Below are positions 62,701 to 64,000 of a stretch of 64,000 nucleotides of DNA, piece after piece. The translations under genes were made by a program, and so were the position numbers. The notes beneath the pieces are model-generated. The model was not told the origin of the DNA, did no database searches, and saw only the letters and a program-made list of their open reading frames with translations. Each line of letters opens with the position of its first letter. The stretch's first letter is position 1. The DNA comes from Bradyrhizobium sp. WBAH42 (GTDB taxonomy: Bacteria > Pseudomonadota > Alphaproteobacteria > Rhizobiales > Xanthobacteraceae), in assembly GCF_024585265.1 (NCBI RefSeq), contig NZ_CP036533.1, positions 3,915,001 through 3,979,000 of the forward strand. The letters run 5' to 3'.

Positions 62701-64000
62701 CGATGTCGCGCGGCACCTTCGCCACCATCACCAATGCCACGGTCGGAGGAGTGCAGTCGTCGAGCCCGACCGTCGGTGCGGTCACCGTGAAAGCCAATGC
62801 CGAGCAGGATGCGTCCTCGATCGCGGTCGGGTTCAACACCGGCTCGGTCGGGTTGAACGTGTTCCAGGCGACGACGGAAGCCTATGTCGACGGCGGCGCG
62901 CTGACGGCGGCATCGCTGACGGTAAACGCCAACAACAACACCGGCATCTTCTCCGCGAACGGCTCGGGCGCCTATGGCAGCCAGGCCGCGATCGGCGCGG
63001 CCTTCCTGGTGCAGGTCTCCTCGAACCGGACCGAGGCCTATGTCGGCGACGAATTCGCCTATCATGGCGGCACGACACCGCACACGACCGCGCTCAACCT
63101 GAGCGGCGCGCTCGACGTCCAGGCCAAGACCAGGAACCGCTTCGAGGCCTATGCGATCGGCGGCGCGCTCTCGACGGGAACGGCCGCGATCGCTGGCATG
63201 GCGAATATCGAGATCGCCAACAACACCACCATCGCCGGCGTCTACGACACCACACTGCAATCGGTGACCGGCGGTGCGGCCGGTGCGGTCACCATCAACG
63301 CCAACGAGGACGTGGCGATCAAGGAGATCGCCGGCGCGCTCGCGGTCGGCGCCAGCGGGGCAGGGGTCGGCGTCGGAGCCGCGGCCAACGTCATCGTCTT
63401 CAAGAGCCAGACCATCGCGGAAAGCCGCAACAGCAATCTGAATTCGTCCGGCGCGATCAACGTCAATGCGCTCAGCACCAAGGAAGTGCTGTCCTACGCC
63501 GTGACGGCCGGCATCGGCGGCAGCGTCGGCATCGGTGCGACCGTCGGCGTCATCATCGTCGGCACCAATACCGCCGATCCCGATACGCAGGGGCAGCAGA
63601 CCGGTCAGCTCAACCAGAATGGCAACGGCACGATCGCCGCGGTGAACGCGAGGACCAGCACCGCGCAAGGCAGCGATGCGGTCGCGAGCGGAACGGCGGG
63701 AAGTCCCAGCAGTGCCAATGTGACGTCGACCTACAACGTCAGCAGCGTGCTCACCGGCGGCAATGACGGCGTCACCGCGCAGATCGCCGGCGGCAATGTC
63801 ACGGGCACGCAGGTCAATGTCGGTGCCACCAGCGCCAATGCAGCCAAGATGTACCTGCTCGGCGCCGGCTTTGCGAAAAACGTCGGCATCGGTGCCGGCA
63901 TCGGCTACACCAGCGTCAACAGCAGCGTGCTCGCTAATCTGAGCGCGATCGTGTCCGCGCCGTCCGTGACGGTTGCAGCGGTCGTCAGGGATGCCAACAC
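56721..64000 (+). CDS. Giant LktA/filamentous haemagglutinin-type adhesin (partial, runs off the window)
   Basis: An open frame of 2426 codons with no stop before the window edge. It begins after GAAGAGGATCTGAA. A long signal region (residues 1-47, with SMSLLCAMQMVFLPVYSVRV) leads into a secretion (TPS) domain: ANVIVPDGRTGTSLQTSGSV, NAFNSFSQFSVGQGNTVNLQ, VYFADPKGFVVGRSGVVNVG. The rest is Ala/Gly/Ser/Thr/Asn-rich beta-helix built of repeats, each closing on an A(Y/H)(I/V) step. Such steps lie at 59346, 60177, 60528, 60726, 60885, 61077, 61233, 61557, 62250, 62550, 62880 and 63036. It would be exported by a TpsB-type outer-membrane partner, which is not in the window. Role probably attachment or biofilm. 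The C terminus and true length are unknown. Confidence 0.88.
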   Translation, partial: MRGLSARRDTDERGLRGLAQFRSMSLLCAMQMVFLPVYSVRVQAQTANVIVPDGRTGTSLQTSGSVTNVTTSTVSGNNAFNSFSQFSVGQGNTVNLQLPTGTQNLVNIVRDAPVYINGTLNSYMNGAIGGNVYFADPKGFVVGRSGVVNVGSLNVSTPTREFTDSLIGPGGAINGTAVGNLMAGSFPVSPDGNIRIYGRINAQDGVRLTGQNVYVGGASQRDIANLDHAAKFAASVNSKGLRSASAITVSNGSIHIGAVNNARVNGRLTARSKTTTPSNITVQAGNNIDIGRNARLNIASKSGDAGEIRLKAAQNLTVAGGARFNASAKTGNAGLVDFSANGIIDVGRGVSVNLTAPNGKAGTLLFDPIDLVVGDASQGDTGVTLSNSSIANALAGLSAGADYLIQADNSITLAAHAVIDARRLDGSGHSTGNANNVIIDAPNIQIMNGAQILAQSVNFGGTTYTDGNVTLRATASDIKLSGQATAATAITVDGKITGGIVSITATSTAVSSFLDGSPVGALALVGSTLAGSLLGLNGGYVAASATATININSHADINGRGDVTISAHASETASDPAIASTLLGSLTPVAAGVVVGKIDGVATTNIASGATVNAGGNLEIKALNDATIAISALAASTSAQIVPTVAYSKGSVTTVANVESGAHIAAGTVNTSGSTLKVRAINNNSFSTSATSVAAPGLGASGAVGGAFAISDITTSVTATLGASLGTDTANRMNGSVLVEATSDTTSNSTMASSIAGLPALIAAIERGLRAVTAPTSIIQDHMSSLVPLNFNFKAAGALSLANSTQSATAAIAQNPSGGAPSIYASGNVAVASNVIDRGVRSNATASAITKDVVSGESTAISAAVAWGNFTHNSNAYVGSGTLINAANIAVDATTEQPITNTWLKWDGLGATLSHLNGSLGVGGNILTSYANATSDAGDTIGIAGSLNHFVVNNNTTAWVAGGASLTATCTSATCGSSWAAGMDNGDVHTYNASIQVAATTTMASIDAAGNVGTLGFLTGNTSGGSSVGGALNLVQFNTNTIAGVSDRATLRAADDIAVNAITSDKFVAVAPSSGKAAGALALNGITSLGFLNNTTHASISSQATVYAPTVGILAQQDLSVVTLSGAMSRNGGGGSAVGLSMAYLGANTDTSAYIGDNHSDIRPGVFSFNDPFAGTSGGSGAVNVDNLTISATTSGRITAAAVAASISEPAASSFSDKAGAAGAGATGGATGVTTAASKIGSTSGSSTDGFSIDLAGSSSVSDVSLGTSAYIRNTTVNKYTTATAVTTNTMVQALNDTILSNGSGSAALNLAGASAQGAAIGGAIAAAMSNNTTLAYIYGTTVNNQSSVTVQALNGGSETVVAIGVAGSKSNAASLSASVGIITDSANAYIESSTITGQSSGVNRALEVDAYQTTNVAIGGGSLYISGGQAGVGIGLTYASIGDPTGGNATDAHIRSSSISNYDTLLVMADSASVIAAGAASGGAGSNGLAGAVVVSEITPTTTAYISSGATVNINVGRVTVLADSGAVSALDTALGNLVKKSNNNLLASDTCTVAGGTGGQNCIDFSAAALNGGTGNGPGASIVSVAGLIQAGKNNVGASIVYNTIATTHSAYIANVLMSAGSNGNVSVSAVDSSKIQAVTIGFGLATGQFAGVGGTTISSISNTVSAAIGNSQSSTTQSSVTARNVSVTATDNSSITGTAAVAGASTQGSAAGLALVNSSIANTVSAGVTGSKLTASGNVAIGANSNASISTVAVGVAMSSQVGLAGSVATNLMGTNVTASITAAGTNGINGADVTATNNVGVIAGNNDKAAVFAGALSISKGAAGIAGSLVTNQITGTTAAYISGVNTKVDALGTSSTDTLAVNNGTLVHAFDLGAAHAPTDTTPDLSENQDTVRGLAVVASSHQAVVANVASLAASSGIAIMINPITNVMSGATRAYIDSAAIDTRLTSSTLAPQIVVAASSFSYSGAFGAGIVPPTGNGGGGATVISTTMSRGTFATITNATVGGVQSSSPTVGAVTVKANAEQDASSIAVGFNTGSVGLNVFQATTEAYVDGGALTAASLTVNANNNTGIFSANGSGAYGSQAAIGAAFLVQVSSNRTEAYVGDEFAYHGGTTPHTTALNLSGALDVQAKTRNRFEAYAIGGALSTGTAAIAGMANIEIANNTTIAGVYDTTLQSVTGGAAGAVTINANEDVAIKEIAGALAVGASGAGVGVGAAANVIVFKSQTIAESRNSNLNSSGAINVNALSTKEVLSYAVTAGIGGSVGIGATVGVIIVGTNTADPDTQGQQTGQLNQNGNGTIAAVNARTSTAQGSDAVASGTAGSPSSANVTSTYNVSSVLTGGNDGVTAQIAGGNVTGTQVNVGATSANAAKMYLLGAGFAKNVGIGAGIGYTSVNSSVLANLSAIVSAPSVTVAAVVRDAN

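Noticed and set aside
59445..63668. Long minus-strand open frames of 801 and 600 codons inside the adhesin gene
   Set aside because: They are mirror frames of a strongly biased, high-GC coding sequence. Translations are Arg/Asp/Val-rich without domains, while the plus strand gives a coherent adhesin.

Overview
The window is chromosomal DNA of a high-GC alphaproteobacterium, most likely Bradyrhizobium or a close relative. The evidence is codon use, protein types, and several dispersed palindromic repeats of the kind common in that genus. No rRNA, tRNA or CRISPR array was recognised.

Region 1 (1-8.4 kb) is a sugar locus: a GntR/FadR-type regulator, an L-arabinose/D-galactose 1-dehydrogenase, an aldose epimerase, an SMP-30 lactonase, and a ChvE-GguA-GguB-type sugar ABC transporter, followed by a convergent cupin gene. 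The genes would import aldoses, convert anomers, oxidise them at C1 and open the lactone (non-phosphorylative route); the later dehydratase steps are not here.

Region 2 (8.5-14.4 kb) is a complete nitric oxide reductase cluster, norE-norF-norC-norB-norQ-norD, with FixK/FNR-type 14-mers in front of norE and norC and a divergent 51-residue hydrophobic peptide.

Region 3 (14.4-23.8 kb) is a polyol locus: HAD phosphatase and SorC-type regulator, then a SmoEFGK-type ABC transporter, an SDR polyol dehydrogenase, an FGGY kinase and a PfkB kinase. Two matching 31-bp operator-like sequences stand before the two transcription units.

Region 4 (23.8-33.6 kb) has a divergent LysR regulator, an amidase, a complete peptide/nickel-type ABC transporter (two permeases, two ATPases, binding protein) and a second amidase.

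Region 5 (33.6-42.1 kb) is an accessory patch of atypical composition. It holds a P-loop kinase-like gene and an unknown gene between two copies of a repeat, a nitronate monooxygenase, an IS1182-type insertion sequence, several small helical proteins, two tandem PF04392-type orphan binding proteins and a decayed piece of a third.

Region 6 (42.3-50.4 kb) is aromatic/quinone-type metabolism. It contains LysR plus a StyA-like monooxygenase, EthD-like protein and flavin reductase; an arginase-family protein; a CorA-type channel; and an MhqD/MhqO-like hydrolase-dioxygenase pair with a divergent LysR.

Region 7 (50.4-64 kb) carries a secreted AOC-barrel-like protein, a PF04392 binding protein overlapping a dCache hybrid histidine kinase, a periplasmic protein, and the first 2426 codons of a giant filamentous haemagglutinin/LktA-type adhesin that runs off the right edge.
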